From: CAYJPV01 sp964396055
GTDB taxonomy: Bacteria; Acidobacteriota; Vicinamibacteria; Vicinamibacterales; JAKQTR01
Reading direction: 5' to 3'
NCBI GenBank assembly: GCA_964396055.1
Contig: CAYNDV010000120.1
Location: 1-14,690, forward strand
DNA: 14,690 bases
Made by a program: the position numbers and the translations under genes. Under the pieces are notes generated by a model that saw only the letters and a list, made by a program, of their open reading frames with translations, ran no database searches and was not told where the DNA came from. Shown here piece after piece: positions 13,505 through 14,690 of the stretch (positions are counted from its first letter, which is position 1; each line of letters opens with the position of its first letter).

Positions 13505-14334
13505 TGCTTGACCAGCTCCACGCGCCGGTTACGCGCCCGCCCGGCATCCGTATCGTTCGTCGCCACCGGCGCGAACGGCCCGTTGCCGAAGCTCCGCAGG
13601 CGCGCCGCGGCGATGCCGTGCGTCTTCACGAGCGCCTGAACGACGGCCTCCGCGCGGTCCTGCGACAGCTTCATGTTGGCCTCAACGGCGCCGACGCCGT
13701 CCGTGTGCCCCACCACGAACACCTTCAGCGCCGGGTCGGCCGCCAGCAGTTTCGCCACCTCGGCCAGGGCCGGCTCGGACTCGGGCTTGATCACCGCCTT
13801 GGCGGTGTCGAAGTAGATGCCTCCCACCGTGACGTGGCCCGTCGTCTTCAGGTCGCTGGCAAGGGCGGCCGCGTTGGCCGTGATGTCCTGCGCCATGGCC
13901 TGTTTCTCGACGATGTAGAACCCGTACTTCCCCGTGAACTCCGCCGTGAGATCGACCCAGTACTCCTTGTCCGCCTGCACGATCTGGAACGTCGCGCGGT
14001 TCTTCGTCGAGACGATCACCTTGCCGCCGATCTTCGCGACGGCGTTCTCGAAGTTGCGGATGATCTGCAGTTCGCTGGGTTTCGTCTTCGCCGCGGCCTG
14101 CGGGTAGTACCGCAGCAGCCACAGGCGGCCCTCGACGGCGGTCTTCTGGCCGTTGGGCGCCAGGAACTCGTGGGCGTCGAAGGTCTTCTCACTGCAGCTA
14201 TGAATCCAGGAATCCGGCATCCGCGTGAACAGCGGGTGATCCGTGCACCCCCTGGTGTCCTTCTGCACCACCTGCGCCGACGCGCCGGCCACCCCGGTCA
14301 GCCACACCAGGACGACGGCCAGAACGATCTTCAT
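13501..14334 (-). CDS. OmpA-family outer-membrane/peptidoglycan-binding protein
   Basis: From the ATG at 14334 the protein has 277 residues. Extending to 14397 would add Arg/Pro-rich sequence before an obvious signal peptide (MKIVLAVVLVWLTGVAGASA, cleaved near Ala20). Residues 21-160 are an uncharacterised region with Cys30 and Cys47 and a DUF4892-like feel. The OmpA C-terminal domain spans about 168-277: VGGIYFDTAKAVIKPES, GHTDGVG (209-215), KLSQDRAEAV and NRRVEL (269-274), with the Asp and Arg that bind diaminopimelate in peptidoglycan. The GTG of the PgsW-like gene overlaps its TGA, so both may be translated together. It probably anchors an envelope complex to the cell wall. Confidence 0.85.
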   Translation of the reverse strand: MKIVLAVVLVWLTGVAGASAQVVQKDTRGCTDHPLFTRMPDSWIHSCSEKTFDAHEFLAPNGQKTAVEGRLWLLRYYPQAAAKTKPSELQIIRNFENAVAKIGGKVIVSTKNRATFQIVQADKEYWVDLTAEFTGKYGFYIVEKQAMAQDITANAAALASDLKTTGHVTVGGIYFDTAKAVIKPESEPALAEVAKLLAADPALKVFVVGHTDGVGAVEANMKLSQDRAEAVVQALVKTHGIAAARLRSFGNGPFAPVATNDTDAGRARNRRVELVKQ

Positions 14335-14342
14335 GGGTCTGC

Positions 14343-14347
14343 CCTCC
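14343..14347 (-). promoter_or_regulatory. Ribosome-binding site fixing the OmpA start
   Basis: A GGAGG lies eight bases upstream of the ATG at 14334, the ideal spacing. It rules out the longer frame starting at 14397. Confidence 0.7.
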
Positions 14348-14459
14348 ACGGGTCGGCAGCGCCCGAGCCAGGCCCGGACCTGCGGTCCGCTCCACACGCA
14401 CCGGCCCGGCGGCGGTTCACCGGCCGGCCGGCGCGAGAGTCAGGGGGCGCAGCGTGATT

Positions 14460-14690
14460 CTACCGGAGAAACCGGCGGCCGGGCGCCGCGCCGACGCTGC
14501 TGACGTTGTAGGCCACGTCAACCATCGAGAACTCGCCGTAGACGTATTCGCCCGACGGCGGGTGCCAGCGCGTCTCGCCCGACGCGGCCAGGCGGTACGG
14601 CCCGAAGATGCCGTAGGCGCCGATCGGCGTCGAGAACCGCCACCGGTTGAACCCCTTGCCGTCCGGCGTCAGCGCGAGCCGGTCGTCCGA
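14460..14690 (-). CDS. C-terminal end of a DUF6544/DUF6920-like protein (5' partial)
   Basis: The minus strand is open from the window edge to a TAG at 14460-14462 and encodes 76 residues. They include GFNRWRFSTPIGAYGIFGPY, LAASGETRWHPPSGEYVYGE and FSMVDVAYNVSSV. The pattern of Trp, an 'xYxYGxF' strand and a final 'D(V/I)xYN(V)' is what I remember at the C-terminus of DUF6544/DUF6920, an uncharacterised bacterial family. The assignment is tentative because only the end is visible. Codon use is strongly G/C at third positions, supporting a real gene. It lies 125 bp upstream of the OmpA gene; that gap holds the OmpA ribosome-binding site and a CCGGCCGGCCGG run but no clear terminator. Confidence 0.45.
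   Translation of the reverse strand, partial: SDDRLALTPDGKGFNRWRFSTPIGAYGIFGPYRLAASGETRWHPPSGEYVYGEFSMVDVAYNVSSVGAAPGRRFLR

Noticed and set aside
12828..13547. Continuous frame running through the N gap from GTG/ATG near 13547
   Set aside because: The translation through Ns is meaningless. On the far side of the gap it conflicts with the OmpA gene, while the GTG at 13504 gives a proper membrane-anchor N-terminus.

Overview
The window is very GC-rich bacterial DNA, with G or C at nearly every third codon position. It encodes many exported proteins: Tat- and Sec-type signal peptides, an Asp-box/BNR repeat protein, two sugar-phosphate-isomerase-like TIM barrels, a C69 dipeptidase, an aspartoacylase-like hydrolase and an OmpA-like protein. 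This mix fits a soil-type Acidobacteriota genome, perhaps Vicinamibacteria. That is an inference from gene content only; no rRNA or tRNA was seen. A run of 100 Ns (13349-13448) shows that this is a scaffolded draft.

Left part (1-3230): the 3' end of a TIM-barrel isomerase/epimerase on the + strand meets a minus-strand cluster at a stop-overlapping hairpin. The cluster reads, in transcription order, stand-alone response regulator, SGNH hydrolase, endonuclease/exonuclease/phosphatase-fold hydrolase. The regulator is preceded by a good -24/-12 (sigma-54 type) promoter match. Middle (3437-7430): a + strand pair made of a 1025-residue secreted BNR-repeat protein and a Tat-exported TIM-barrel protein 22 bp downstream.

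Right part (7657-14690, all minus strand): in transcription order, the end of a DUF6544/DUF6920-like gene, an OmpA-family protein, a PgsW-like 'poly-gamma-glutamate system' protein interrupted by the N gap, a DUF6305-like periplasmic protein, a 12-TM-class transporter, an unannotated 57-residue membrane protein, an aspartoacylase/AstE-like zinc hydrolase and a C69 dipeptidase. Several neighbours overlap by 4 bp or are separated by 10-30 bp. The block from PgsW-like protein to hydrolase looks like one envelope system for an acylated amino acid, a peptide or a gamma-glutamyl polymer. Its substrate cannot be read from sequence, and no PgsB or PgsC ligase gene is visible.

The most striking non-coding structure is a set of short tandem arrays (7-bp units in four cases, 8-bp in one) that begin in register with TAG stop codons of five genes. 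One array carries TAG in all three frames and another supplies the ribosome-binding site of the next gene. Two other repeat families are present: a GTAG/GTGG-headed REP-like hairpin on both sides of the C69 gene in opposite orientation, and a nested dyad repeat at 12745-12842. The dyad repeat makes a perfect 20-bp-arm hairpin and also encodes the C-terminus and stop of the PgsW-like gene.
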